Origin: Bacteroidia bacterium
Lineage (GTDB): Bacteria; Bacteroidota; Bacteroidia; Bacteroidales; VadinHA17
NCBI GenBank assembly: GCA_026391595.1
Contig: JAPLDY010000152.1
Span: 1 to 56,657, forward strand
Length of the DNA stretch: 56,657 bases
Direction: 5' to 3'
Positions 18,304-28,470 of the stretch are shown here, piece after piece. Position 1 is the stretch's first letter. Each line of letters starts with the position of its first letter. A model generated the notes under the pieces. That model saw nothing but the letters and a program-made list of their open reading frames with translations. It did not search any database and was not told the DNA's origin. A program made the position numbers and the translations under genes.

Positions 18304-19203
18304 TCACTTCAGGCTTTCGACACAGCTTATAAAACCTGCAGGATCTCTTGTTATTAAGAGTCTATCCTGCTGTTTTTTTTCTTTTTCATCAGGAAAATCA
18401 GTGAGGATTATTTTCTTGATCATCAATGATTTGCCGATGTTGCTGAAATACACGATCTTCTTCTTAGCAAAATCAAATCCGCTGGAGTTAACCACAAGGT
18501 ATTCAAATGGTTTGATCTTGAACATTTCAATAGCTTCCGATGCGGGGAGAATGCCTCCGGTATATATAACCTCAAATCCATGTTTTCTGAGGACATATTT
18601 ATAGAACAGGAAGTTATTATCGCTCAGATTATCGGAAGTATTAATCATGGCAACTGATGGTTTTGACCTTCCGGTCCACGGCTTCAGCTGATTGTCTTCA
18701 ATAGTTATTATCTGCTTGATTATGCTTCTTATAAACTGCTCCTGTGCTCTGGATAGACTACCGGTCTGCCAGAGTATTTTAGCTTTTTCCAAAAGGGGAT
18801 GAAGGTATCTGCAATAAGCCTCTTCAATACCTCTGTATTTTATAAAAGGAGCCAGTGTCTCTTTGAAGAGATCTTCATTGAACCGGATGGCTGACATCAG
18901 TATTTTACCCGGCTGAAATTCATGATCCGGATCATCATTACTGCTGCTTACTGTCATAACCTTTTGGGTAAGCTCATCTTCGTCGAGCCTGGCAATCTTT
19001 GATATTTTCAAACCACTGCGGTTAAGATAGGCTACATTAAGTATTTTTTTAAGTTCTGATTCATTGTAGGTTCTGATATTTGAATCAGTTCTTTCAGGTT
19101 CGAGTATCCCATATCTTTTTTCCCAGATCCTGATTGTATGGGCTTTGATACCTGAAAAATTCTCCAGGTCTCTGATCGAGAATACATTATATCCTTCTTC
19201 CAT
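18304..19203 (-). CDS. MerR-family regulator with B12-binding-like domain
   Basis: This 299-residue regulator has a MerR winged helix at residues 7-75 ('FSIRDLENFSGIKAHTIRIWEKRYGIL'), a helical middle (about 95-170) and a C-terminal cobalamin-binding-like Rossmann domain. This is the CarA/CarH/LitR architecture. However, the cobalamin-ligating histidine expected in DxHxxG is not there: the place reads 'NLSDNNFLFYKYVLR'. So cobalamin or light sensing is doubtful. The target genes are not evident; no photolyase or carotenoid genes are in the window. Confidence 0.88.
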   Translation of the reverse strand: MEEGYNVFSIRDLENFSGIKAHTIRIWEKRYGILEPERTDSNIRTYNESELKKILNVAYLNRSGLKISKIARLDEDELTQKVMTVSSSNDDPDHEFQPGKILMSAIRFNEDLFKETLAPFIKYRGIEEAYCRYLHPLLEKAKILWQTGSLSRAQEQFIRSIIKQIITIEDNQLKPWTGRSKPSVAMINTSDNLSDNNFLFYKYVLRKHGFEVIYTGGILPASEAIEMFKIKPFEYLVVNSSGFDFAKKKIVYFSNIGKSLMIKKIILTDFPDEKEKKQQDRLLITRDPAGFISCVESLK

Positions 19204-19358
19204 GGCTAAATATTATAATAATATCTGTAGTTCCTTACAAATGATAAACAACCCGTGAAAGGGAATGTTTACAATTTCCAAATGGTTATTAAATTTTCAA
19301 ATTTTATTTGCGGAAAATTCCCCCGAACATCCGCTCAAATACTGAGTAATCTTTACAC

Positions 19359-19730
19359 TTATTCAGCCTGCTCAATCATAATTTTCTTCACTACCCTGGC
19401 ACCGTCATCCAGAACTATTGTTACAAGATACATCCCTCTTTTTGGATTATCAAGATTGATTTTTGTAAGTGTCTCAGGGTTATTACATTTTACCTTGAAA
19501 ATATCCTGTCCAATGATATTGGTTACCTTAACACTTGTGATCTCCTTTTCGCTTCTTATTGTAAAATAATTCTCTCTTATCGGAACAGGATATATAGTAA
19601 TACTGGCGTTTGCAGCATCGGCCAAAGCGCTTTTTTGAACCTGATAGGGTGAAACATTAACGGTATCCTTCTGTGCTTGAAGGCCTAAAGTAAAAATGAT
19701 AAAGAGAATAAAGAGCAAACTCTTCTTCAT
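19359..19730 (-). CDS. Mini-protein: signal peptide plus T9SS sorting domain
   Basis: This 123-residue protein consists of a signal peptide (about 1-20, 'FTLGLQAQ'), a short linker of about 25 residues and a complete type IX secretion C-terminal sorting domain ('ITIYPVPIRENYFTIRS', 'VKVTNIIGQDIFKV', 'RGMYLVTIVLDDGARVVKKIMIE'). No cargo domain is present. Type A sorting domains direct export across the outer membrane and anchoring to lipopolysaccharide. It could be a decayed gene, a small surface protein, or a competitor for the export machine. Confidence 0.85.
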   Translation of the reverse strand: MKKSLLFILFIIFTLGLQAQKDTVNVSPYQVQKSALADAANASITIYPVPIRENYFTIRSEKEITSVKVTNIIGQDIFKVKCNNPETLTKINLDNPKRGMYLVTIVLDDGARVVKKIMIEQAE

Positions 19731-19781
19731 ATATACCGTTTTGTGTTATGCATCAAAAATTGTGCTAAAGTTAGCAAATAT

Positions 19782-20555
19782 TTAAACAAAATCATTAAGA
19801 TGTCTGAGAGCACTCTCCAGATCATCAGGTGTGTCAATGCTGATACTTTCACGGTCGGTTAACTCTGTCCTTATTTTAAGGCCGTTTTCAAGCCATCTGT
19901 TTTGTTCAAGCGATTCGGCAATTTCAAGGGGGCTTCTTTCCAGCAGGGTAATTTTTTTCAGGGCTTCAGTGGTATAAGCGTAAAGCCCCAGATGCTTGAA
20001 GAAAACGTGCTCTTTTGACCATAAAGCAGACTCAGTGTCCCTGTAATACGGAATGACAGCCCTGCTGAAATAAATTGCATTTCCCTCCCTATCGAGTACC
20101 ACCTTCACATGATTCGGATTAAAAATATCTTCACCCGAGCTGGTTTTCCTTATGAGTGTGGCGATCTCTACCTTTTTATCATTAAAGCATGATTTGAGGA
20201 GGTTTATCTGCTCGTGGTCAATAAAAGGCTCATCCCCCTGAATATTCAGCACAATGTCGATCTTCTGTCCTGTTTCATCCATTATTATGTCAACAGCCTC
20301 AGCACAACGGTCAGTCCCGCTTAAGTGTTCTGTCGATGTCAGTACAGCCTTGCCGCCGAAATCCCTGACTGCATTTATTATCCTTTCATCATCGGTCGCC
20401 ACATAAACCAGGTCAACTGCTTTTCCTGCCTGCTCATACACCCTCTGGATCATGGACTTGTTACCTATCCTCACAAGTGGTTTCCCGGGAAACCTTGAAG
20501 AGGCATAACGTGCAGGAATAATGGCTGCAAAGTGATTACCGGATTGTTTTCTCAT
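19782..20555 (-). CDS. kdsB: 3-deoxy-manno-octulosonate cytidylyltransferase
   Basis: KdsB (257 residues) makes CMP-Kdo from Kdo and CTP for lipopolysaccharide inner core synthesis. The nucleotide-binding N-terminus 'AIIPARYASSRFPGKPL' and 'LNIQGDEPFI', 'KHLGLYAYTTEAL' and 'SIDTPDDLE' are family motifs. Length is normal. It is divergent from the sigma-54 activator gene with a 74-base gap. Presence of Kdo synthesis agrees with lptE nearby and with a lipopolysaccharide-bearing outer membrane. Confidence 0.96.
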   Translation of the reverse strand: MRKQSGNHFAAIIPARYASSRFPGKPLVRIGNKSMIQRVYEQAGKAVDLVYVATDDERIINAVRDFGGKAVLTSTEHLSGTDRCAEAVDIIMDETGQKIDIVLNIQGDEPFIDHEQINLLKSCFNDKKVEIATLIRKTSSGEDIFNPNHVKVVLDREGNAIYFSRAVIPYYRDTESALWSKEHVFFKHLGLYAYTTEALKKITLLERSPLEIAESLEQNRWLENGLKIRTELTDRESISIDTPDDLESALRHLNDFV

Positions 20556-20602
20556 CTTGCGAATTTACGAAAATTGAATTTCCCAATGTTTTAAAAATAT
20601 CT

Positions 20603-20610
20603 TAAATTCG
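20603..20610 (+). promoter_or_regulatory. Possible -7 element (TAAATTCG)
   Basis: TAAATTCG matches the Bacteroidota TAnnTTTG element at seven of eight positions, 20 bases upstream of ATG 20630. No good TTTG is seen at the -33 spacing. Confidence 0.3.
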
Positions 20611-20629
20611 CACATTCTTTAAAAGGATA

Positions 20630-21871
20630 ATGAAAGATCTTCAAAATATTAAGCAACGGTTTGGAATTATAGGTAACGATGAAGGGCTGAACAGGGCAAT
20701 CGATATTGCCGTTCAGGTTGCACCCACCGATCTTTCTGTTCTTATAACCGGCGAGAGCGGAACAGGAAAGGAAGTCTTCCCCCAGGTCATTCACAACTAT
20801 AGCGCCCGTAAACATGGTCAGTATATTGCAGTAAACTGCGGCGCAATACCTGAAGGGACAATTGATTCGGAGCTTTTCGGACACGAAAAGGGCTCATTCA
20901 CCGGTGCTACAGATAGCCGCAAGGGGTATTTTGAGGTGGCCGACGGAGGGACAATCTTCCTTGATGAAGTTGTGGAACTGCCACTCTCCACACAGGTCAG
21001 GCTGCTCAGGGTGCTGGAAACAGGCGAGTTCATAAGAGTAGGTTCATCAAAGGTTCAGAAGACAAACGTGAGGGTCATTGCTGCCAGCAATGTAGATGTA
21101 ACAGCAGCAATAAACAACGGAAGATTCAGGGAGGATCTTTTCTACAGGCTCAACACGGTACCTATAAAAATGCCTGCTCTGAGAGAACGGGGCGATGATA
21201 TCTTTCTTCTTTTCAGGAAATTTGCTGTTGATTTTGCGGAAAAATACCGCATGCCGGCAATAAAGATAGACCATGATTCAAGAAATCTGCTTTTAAACTA
21301 TTCATGGCCAGGCAACGTCAGGCAGCTGAAGAACATCACCGAACAGATATCCATTATTGAAAGTGAACGTGAAATAACAGCCTCAACTCTGAAGGCGTAT
21401 CTGCCTGAATATGACGGTGTAAAGCTTCCGGCTGTAATAAAAAGGGAAGATGATAAAAACTACTCATCAGAGCGTGAGATTCTCTACAAGATCCTCTTCG
21501 ACATGAAGAGTGACATGAATGATCTGAAAAAGCTGGTCTATGATCTGATACAGAATGGGGGAACAGAAACTATTAAAGAGAGGGATTCCAGGGTTTTAAA
21601 GAACCTTTTCAGGGATTCTAAAATTGATATGGAGGAACCGAAGCAGGATGTCGGAACGCAGGTCGACTTCCCACTGCGGAAGGGAAGGGAGGATATCGTG
21701 GATACAGAGGAGATAATAGAAGAATCATTGTCGCTTGCTGACAATGAAGTGGAAATGATAAAGAAAGCTCTTGAAAAATACAGCGGGAAGAGAAAACTTG
21801 CAGCCCATGAACTCGGAATTTCCGAACGAACTTTATATAGAAAAATCAAGGAATATGGCATTGAAATGTAA
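20630..21871 (+). CDS. Sigma-54-dependent transcriptional activator
   Basis: This 413-residue AAA+ activator has Walker A 'GESGTGKE' (residues 41-48), a sigma-54 contact loop reading GSFTGA (88-93) instead of GAFTGA, Walker B 'GGTIFLDEVVELP', an arginine-finger region 'FREDLFYRLN' and a C-terminal Fis-type helix-turn-helix ('AAHELGISERTLYRKIKEYG'). There is no N-terminal receiver or PAS domain, so control is not by phosphorylation within this chain. Its last 17 bases overlap lptE. This head-to-tail order with lptE and secG is a conserved Bacteroidota arrangement. Confidence 0.94.
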   Translation: MKDLQNIKQRFGIIGNDEGLNRAIDIAVQVAPTDLSVLITGESGTGKEVFPQVIHNYSARKHGQYIAVNCGAIPEGTIDSELFGHEKGSFTGATDSRKGYFEVADGGTIFLDEVVELPLSTQVRLLRVLETGEFIRVGSSKVQKTNVRVIAASNVDVTAAINNGRFREDLFYRLNTVPIKMPALRERGDDIFLLFRKFAVDFAEKYRMPAIKIDHDSRNLLLNYSWPGNVRQLKNITEQISIIESEREITASTLKAYLPEYDGVKLPAVIKREDDKNYSSEREILYKILFDMKSDMNDLKKLVYDLIQNGGTETIKERDSRVLKNLFRDSKIDMEEPKQDVGTQVDFPLRKGREDIVDTEEIIEESLSLADNEVEMIKKALEKYSGKRKLAAHELGISERTLYRKIKEYGIEM

Positions 21872-22397
21872 TGTAAAAACGTTATTTTCAGGAAGGAGCC
21901 TGCCATATCTGATTTTCATAGCAGGAGTGTTGCTTTTATACGGTTGCAAGATTAAATATTCCTTATCCGGAGCAAGCATCTCACCAGATGTAAAGACCTT
22001 AAGTGTCCAGTATTTCCAGAACAGGGCTAACCTTGTTCAGGCCAATCTGAGCCAGAGTCTCACGGATGCCCTTATCGACAAATGCAAGGCACAGACAAAT
22101 CTCAGCATGACGAGCAGTATCGGTGACGTAAATTTTGAGGGTGAGATAACTGACTATAACACAAGACCTCTGACTGTAGCAGCTGATGCCCTGGCGGCAA
22201 CCAACAGGTTTACAATTTCAGTCAGGGTTAAATTTACAAATGCTGTCCAGCCTGAATATAACTTTGAGCAGACCTTCTCGCGCTATGAGGACTACAGCAG
22301 CGAACTTGACCTGAGTGCGGTTGAAAAAGAGCTCTCCGACAAGATTATTGAACTGCTGATCGAGGATATTTTCAACAAGGCTTTCGTGAACTGGTAA
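21855..22397 (+). CDS. lptE: LPS assembly lipoprotein LptE
   Basis: LptE (180 residues) is the outer-membrane lipoprotein that plugs LptD and helps insert lipopolysaccharide. It has a lipobox 'LLLYGCKIKYSLSGASI', then the conserved pattern 'VQYFQNRANLVQANLSQSLTDAL' of the Bacteroidota LptE family. ATG 21855 starts inside the sigma-54 activator gene (17-base overlap), consistent with translational coupling. The track start at 21771 is too far upstream. A five-base gap leads to the next gene. Confidence 0.9.
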   Translation: MALKCNVKTLFSGRSLPYLIFIAGVLLLYGCKIKYSLSGASISPDVKTLSVQYFQNRANLVQANLSQSLTDALIDKCKAQTNLSMTSSIGDVNFEGEITDYNTRPLTVAADALAATNRFTISVRVKFTNAVQPEYNFEQTFSRYEDYSSELDLSAVEKELSDKIIELLIEDIFNKAFVNW

Positions 22398-22402
22398 CTG
22401 TT

Positions 22403-23293
22403 ATGAACAGAAATGATTTTCTGAGGATGATTGAGAGCTCCGGACCAGCCGATCGCACCATGATCGGTGAGGTAAATGAGCTAATTAATATCTTCCCGTA
22501 TTTCCAGAGTGCATACCTTTTGATGCTTAAAGGGCTTCAGAATACTTCTGACGTAAAGTTTGAAAACCAGCTCCGGATCTCTGCCATGCATATTGCTGAC
22601 CGGGAAGTACTTTATTATTTGCTGAAGAAAGAGCCTGATGCTGAGGAAGTGAAGGAAGTTGTAACTGCCGGGACGACTGTTGTATCACCGGAGGATTCGG
22701 CAGAAAGCCAGCAGGTAGTGATCGAATCAGCAAAAAACAGCGAGGACTTTATCAATGAAATAGAAAAAGAGGCACTCCCGGCAGAAGATGATGAAGAACT
22801 GCTGGATCATTCTGTTCTCATCTCGGAAGAATCAGATGAAGAAGATGAAGATTCAACTATTTTTATTATCGATTCGGAATCTGGTTCAGAAGAAGAAAAA
22901 ATAATCTATATGGATCCGGGGTTTTCTGTCCCGGAACCTGAAAAGCTTCTTGAGCTTCTACCGGAAGAGAACACTACTTTATCATCAGAACCACTGACGG
23001 ATCCAGTAACTAAGAAACAGCTTCAATCGGAACTTATTGATAAATTCATAATAGCAAATCCCAGAATCGAACCCAGGAAAGAAAAATCTGAAGCTCAAAA
23101 TATAGATTTCTCGACTCCGTACATTGAAGAGAAAGGCGGATTTGTAACGGAAACACTTGCCAGAATATATATTAATCAGGGCTATTATTCGAGGGCTATA
23201 GATATTTATGAGAAACTAAGTTTGAAATTTCCGGAAAAAAGTAGTTACTTTGCGACGCAAATTGAAAAAGTGAAAGAATTATTAAAAAAGTAA
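22403..23293 (+). CDS. Conserved acidic TPR-like protein
   Basis: This 296-residue soluble protein has an N-terminal helical region (residues 1-80), a long acidic linker (about 85-200, runs such as 'SEESDEEDEDSTIF') and a C-terminal single TPR-like helical pair ('LARIYINQGYYSRAIDIYEKLSLKF'). It occurs between lptE and secG in Bacteroidota genomes; the function is not established to my knowledge. It is four bases from secG, so it is part of this operon and may act in envelope export (inference). Confidence 0.8.
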   Translation: MNRNDFLRMIESSGPADRTMIGEVNELINIFPYFQSAYLLMLKGLQNTSDVKFENQLRISAMHIADREVLYYLLKKEPDAEEVKEVVTAGTTVVSPEDSAESQQVVIESAKNSEDFINEIEKEALPAEDDEELLDHSVLISEESDEEDEDSTIFIIDSESGSEEEKIIYMDPGFSVPEPEKLLELLPEENTTLSSEPLTDPVTKKQLQSELIDKFIIANPRIEPRKEKSEAQNIDFSTPYIEEKGGFVTETLARIYINQGYYSRAIDIYEKLSLKFPEKSSYFATQIEKVKELLKK

Positions 23294-23297
23294 CCAG

Positions 23298-23657
23298 ATG
23301 GGAATATATATTTTTGTGTCGGTCTTGGTTCTAATAGCGTGTGTCTTCCAGATACTTATTGTTTTGGTTCAGAATTCAAAAGGAGGAGGACTTGCTGCAA
23401 ATTTTACATCAGCCGGCCAAACTATGGGAATCCGCAAAACTGCAGATTTTCTTGAAAAAGCAACCTGGACGCTTGCAGTAGCCATATTGATTTTATCCCT
23501 TGTTGCAACTGCTACCATACCTAAGAAAGACAGGCAGGCAGGCCCAAGAACGAGCCTCGATCAGGCGGTAAATCCACGTGACATACCTACGCTGCCGCAA
23601 GCAGTTCCTCCTGCATCAACTACTACTTCAACAGGGAACAATCAACCTAAAAAGTGA
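23298..23657 (+). CDS. secG: Preprotein translocase subunit SecG
   Basis: SecG (119 residues) is the small subunit of SecYEG. It has two membrane helices (residues 2-22 and about 52-75) joined by a loop with the conserved 'VQNSKGGGLAANF', then a proline/threonine-rich tail that is typical of Bacteroidota SecG. A strong terminator follows its stop, so it is the last gene of the sigma-54 activator-lptE-secG unit. Confidence 0.93.
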   Translation: MGIYIFVSVLVLIACVFQILIVLVQNSKGGGLAANFTSAGQTMGIRKTADFLEKATWTLAVAILILSLVATATIPKKDRQAGPRTSLDQAVNPRDIPTLPQAVPPASTTTSTGNNQPKK

Positions 23658-23681
23658 TATTGTTATAAGGATATATCTCTT

Positions 23682-23719
23682 AAGGTGTCAGTTTGTCACA
23701 TAAACTGACACCTTTTTGT
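23682..23719 (+). terminator. Rho-independent terminator after secG
   Basis: AAGGTGTCAGTTT/AAACTGACACCTT is a 13-bp perfect stem with a seven-base loop, followed by TTTG and T-rich sequence. It separates secG from groES. Confidence 0.85.
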
Positions 23720-23803
23720 TTAAAAATGTCATGTTTCACCCTTTGGCATAGAATATGTAAAAACAAGTCGATAATAGATTTTTAACTTTAAAACTAAAAT
23801 AAA

Positions 23804-24082
23804 ATGGCACAATTAAAAGGTAAAATTCTGGCAGGCAAGGTTCTGGTAAAACCTTATGAAGCTGAAGCTAAAACTGCCAGCGGAATAATCATTCCTGATT
23901 CCGCAAAGGAAAAACCCCGTCAGGGAAAAGTAGTACTTGTCGGTGCAGCAAAGAAAGATGAAGAAATGGAAGTCAAAAAAGGCGATGAAGTTCTTTACGG
24001 GAAATACTCAGGACAGGAACTTACAATTGATGGCGAGGATTATCTGCTTGTTTCTCAGTCAGATATACTTTTTATAGCGTAA
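23804..24082 (+). CDS. groES: Co-chaperonin GroES
   Basis: GroES (92 residues) caps the GroEL cavity. The mobile-loop region '[20 protein letters not shown]' and 'GKVVLVG', '[14 protein letters not shown]' are family motifs. It starts 147 bases after secG, behind a terminator, so it has its own promoter. No CIRCE element (TTAGCACTC-N9-GAGTGCTAA) is present upstream, so HrcA control is not indicated. groEL follows after 27 bases. Confidence 0.97.
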   Translation: MAQLKGKILAGKVLVKPYEAEAKTASGIIIPDSAKEKPRQGKVVLVGAAKKDEEMEVKKGDEVLYGKYSGQELTIDGEDYLLVSQSDILFIA

Positions 24083-25744
<1,662 letters not shown>

Positions 25745-25767
25745 AATTATTTCAAAACAGATAATTT

Positions 25768-25803
25768 CGTAGGGGCGCTGCATGCAACGCCCCTACGTAT
25801 TTT
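25768..25803 (+). terminator. Rho-independent terminator after groEL
   Basis: CGTAGGGGCG/CGCCCCTACG is a perfect 10-bp stem with a loop containing the palindrome TGCATGCA, followed by TATTTTTATA. Confidence 0.88.
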
Positions 25804-25841
25804 TATATATATTTGCACCTGATTTTCATTCCGGATTCCCG

Positions 25842-27629
25842 ATGAACAACATCCGTAATTTCTGCATTATAGCACATATCGACCACGGTAAAAGCACCCT
25901 GGCCGACAGGCTGCTTGAGAAGACAAAGACGATTACGGAAAGAGAATACCAGGACCAGGTTCTTGATGATATGGACCTTGAACGCGAACGCGGAATAACA
26001 ATCAAGAGTCATGCGATTCAGATGGAGTACATCCATGAAGGAAAGAAATATTTTCTTAACCTTATCGATACACCGGGACATGTAGACTTCTCGTATGAAG
26101 TGTCGCGTTCCATCGCTGCATGCGAGGGAGCCCTGCTGGTAATAGATGCCACCCAGGGAATTCAGGCCCAGACCATTGCCAACCTGTACAAAGCACTCGA
26201 TCACGACCTGATAATAATACCTATTCTTAACAAGATGGATATGGCCAATGCCATGCCTGAAGAAGTTAAGGACCAGATTGTCGATCTGGTTGAATGCAAA
26301 CGTGAGGACATAATAGAGACAAGTGCAAGAACTGGCATGGGCATCGATGCAATCCTTTCAGCGATCGTCAACTATATTCCCCCTCCGAAAGGAGATCCTG
26401 ATGCTCCTTTGCAGGCACTTATTTTCGATTCGATTTTTAATTCTTTCAGAGGGATAATTGCATATTTCAGAATTTTCAATGGTACAATCCGTAAAGGCGA
26501 CAGGGTAAAATTTGTCAGCACGGATCACGAATATAATGCTGAAGAGATAGGTGTACTCAAACTAAGACAGGAACCCAGGGATATCCTTGGTGCCGGTGAC
26601 GTCGGATATATAATTTCCGGAGTCAAAAACTCGGTAGAAGTAAAAGTTGGTGACACTATCACTAATGTCAAGGATCCCTGTGACAGGGCAATAGAAGGCT
26701 TTGCAGATGTAAAACCGATGGTTTTTGCGGGAATGTATCCTGTTGATGCTGATGAATATGAGGATCTCAGAAGTTCCATCGAAAAGCTTCAGCTTAACGA
26801 TGCATCATTATCGTTCATACCTGAATCTTCAGCAGCACTCGGTTTTGGATTCAGGTGCGGATTCCTTGGGTTGCTTCATATGGAGATTATCCAGGAAAGA
26901 CTCGACAGGGAATTCGACATGGACGTAATAACAACGGTTCCAAACGTATCATTTAAGGTTTTCACCACAAAAGGAGAAGAGATCGATGTACATAATCCCT
27001 CAGGCCTTCCTCCTATTACCCATATCGACCGGATTGAAGAACCATACATCATAGCTCAGGTGATTACGCTGTCGGAATATGTGGGACCCATAATGAAACT
27101 TTGCATTGACAGGAGAGGGGTGCTGAAAAATCAGATCTATCTTACAAGGGACAGGGTGGAACTTACATTTGAGATGCCGCTCTCGGAAATAATATTTGAT
27201 TTTTACGACAAGCTTAAAAGTATCTCGAAAGGATATGCATCATTTGATTATTATTATACTGCTTATCAGAATGCTGACCTGGTAAGGCTTGATATTCTTC
27301 TTAACGGAGAGATGGTTGATGCACTGTCGACATTAATCTACAGGGGGCATGCATATGAATTCGGTCGCAAGATGTGTGTCAAGCTGAAGGAACTTATTCC
27401 ACGTCAGCAGTTCGATATTGCCATTCAGGCTGCTATAGGTGCAAAAATTATTGCCAGGGAAACAGTCAAGGCTGTCAGGAAAGATGTGACAGCAAAATGC
27501 TATGGAGGAGATATTACCAGGAAAAGAAAACTGCTTGAAAAGCAAAAAAAAGGAAAGAAAAGAATGCGTCAGATAGGTAATGTTGAGGTTCCTCAACAGG
27601 CATTTCTTGCAGTACTGAAACTTGACTGA
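25842..27629 (+). CDS. lepA: Elongation factor 4 (LepA)
   Basis: LepA/EF4 (595 residues from ATG 25842) is a ribosome-associated GTPase that affects initiation and back-translocation. It has G1 '[16 protein letters not shown]', G3 'DTPGHVDF', G4 'LNKMDM', EF-G-like domains II, III and V, and the family-specific C-terminal domain rich in lysine ('[24 protein letters not shown]'). The track start at 25782 reads through the groEL terminator; the ATG giving [14 protein letters not shown] is the family start. Confidence 0.97.
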   Translation: MNNIRNFCIIAHIDHGKSTLADRLLEKTKTITEREYQDQVLDDMDLERERGITIKSHAIQMEYIHEGKKYFLNLIDTPGHVDFSYEVSRSIAACEGALLVIDATQGIQAQTIANLYKALDHDLIIIPILNKMDMANAMPEEVKDQIVDLVECKREDIIETSARTGMGIDAILSAIVNYIPPPKGDPDAPLQALIFDSIFNSFRGIIAYFRIFNGTIRKGDRVKFVSTDHEYNAEEIGVLKLRQEPRDILGAGDVGYIISGVKNSVEVKVGDTITNVKDPCDRAIEGFADVKPMVFAGMYPVDADEYEDLRSSIEKLQLNDASLSFIPESSAALGFGFRCGFLGLLHMEIIQERLDREFDMDVITTVPNVSFKVFTTKGEEIDVHNPSGLPPITHIDRIEEPYIIAQVITLSEYVGPIMKLCIDRRGVLKNQIYLTRDRVELTFEMPLSEIIFDFYDKLKSISKGYASFDYYYTAYQNADLVRLDILLNGEMVDALSTLIYRGHAYEFGRKMCVKLKELIPRQQFDIAIQAAIGAKIIARETVKAVRKDVTAKCYGGDITRKRKLLEKQKKGKKRMRQIGNVEVPQQAFLAVLKLD

Positions 27630-27663
27630 AACAAAAGAAAGCCCTTAAATTTTATATTCGACA

Positions 27664-27694
27664 TTTGTACAAATATAAAAAAACACTATTTTAG
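27664..27694 (+). promoter_or_regulatory. Intergenic promoter-like pair (TTTG-N19-TATTTTAG)
   Basis: TTTG (27664-27667) is followed after exactly 19 bases by TATTTTAG (27687-27694), which matches TAnnTTTG except one base. It points away from lepA into a stretch with no ORF that ends in a terminator. Confidence 0.4.
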
Positions 27695-27700
27695 CCGAAC

Positions 27701-27783
27701 GATATAAGGGGGTACTAAGAAATTTTAATCCTAATATTTAACCTAAGCAAAAATGCCCCGGCCTGTAAAGCCGGGGTAATTTT
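27701..27783 (+). ncRNA. Candidate small RNA downstream of lepA
   Basis: About 80 bases lie between a promoter-like pair and a GC-rich terminator hairpin, with no reading frame. The body contains A/T-rich sequence with 'GGGGGTACTAAG' near the 5' end and 'TTAACCTAAGC' before the terminator. It may simply be the lepA 3' untranslated region. Confidence 0.3.
27756..27783. terminator. Bidirectional terminator between lepA and the response regulator gene
   Basis: CCCCGGC/GCCGGGG with a seven-base loop is followed on the plus strand by TAATTTTTTA and on the minus strand by CATTTTTGC, so it can end transcription from both sides. Confidence 0.85.
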
Positions 27784-28470
27784 TTAGCATAACAGCTTAT
27801 ATCCTCTTCCATGCACATTCAGGATCTTTACTGAAGCATCCTTCTTAAGGTACTTCCTCAGTCTTGTTATATAGACATCCATGCTTCGTGCATTGAAATA
27901 ATTGTCATCGATCCAGATCGATTTCAATGCAAAATTGCGTTCAAGGATCTCATTCCTGTGACGGCACAGCAGTTCAAGAAGCTCAGATTCCTTTGTCGTG
28001 AGCTTCACCGGCTGATTATCGAAAGAAAGCACCTGCTTTAGAGGATCAAATGTGTAATTCCCAATTGTGTACATCGATTCTTTCCTGGGAACCGCCGATC
28101 CGGCACTCCTTTTAAGTATTGCCTGGATCCGGTAAAGAAGCTCCTCCATTGAGAATGGTTTTGTAATATAATCATCGGCACCTGTCCGGAACCCTTCAAG
28201 AATATCTTCCTTCTGGCTCTTAGCAGTAAGAAATATTATTGGTATTGAAGGATTGATTTTTCTTATTTCCCTGGCCAGTGTCAGCCCGTCAATCTCAGGC
28301 ATCATAATGTCAAGAATACAGAGTTCAAACTGATGTCGGGGGAATTCTTCCAGTGCCTGCAATCCATTAACCAGTAATGTAGTATCATAATTTTTGACAG
28401 ATAAGTAGTCTTTAAGCAGCATACCAAGGTTGCTGTCATCTTCGGCGAGCAAAACTTTTGTGATTTTCAT
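27784..28470 (-). CDS. rprY: OmpR-family response regulator, RprY-like
   Basis: This 228-residue response regulator has a receiver domain (residues 1-120; phosphoacceptor Asp in 'CILDIMMPEIDG', Lys in 'DYITKPFSMEELLYRI') and a winged-helix DNA-binding domain ('LTTKESELLELLCRHRNEILERNFAL', 'NARSMDVYITRLRKYL'). The sequence pattern closely resembles RprY of Bacteroides fragilis as I recall it, so the symbol is given with moderate certainty. It overlaps the kinase gene upstream by four bases. Confidence 0.9.
   Translation of the reverse strand: MKITKVLLAEDDSNLGMLLKDYLSVKNYDTTLLVNGLQALEEFPRHQFELCILDIMMPEIDGLTLAREIRKINPSIPIIFLTAKSQKEDILEGFRTGADDYITKPFSMEELLYRIQAILKRSAGSAVPRKESMYTIGNYTFDPLKQVLSFDNQPVKLTTKESELLELLCRHRNEILERNFALKSIWIDDNYFNARSMDVYITRLRKYLKKDASVKILNVHGRGYKLLC

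Noticed and set aside
23743-23759. Sigma-54-like motif upstream of groES
   Set aside because: TTGGCA and the spacing fit, but the -12 dinucleotide is GT rather than GC, too weak to annotate on its own.
23720-23803. CIRCE/HrcA operator search before groES
   Set aside because: No TTAGCACTC-N9-GAGTGCTAA inverted repeat is present.
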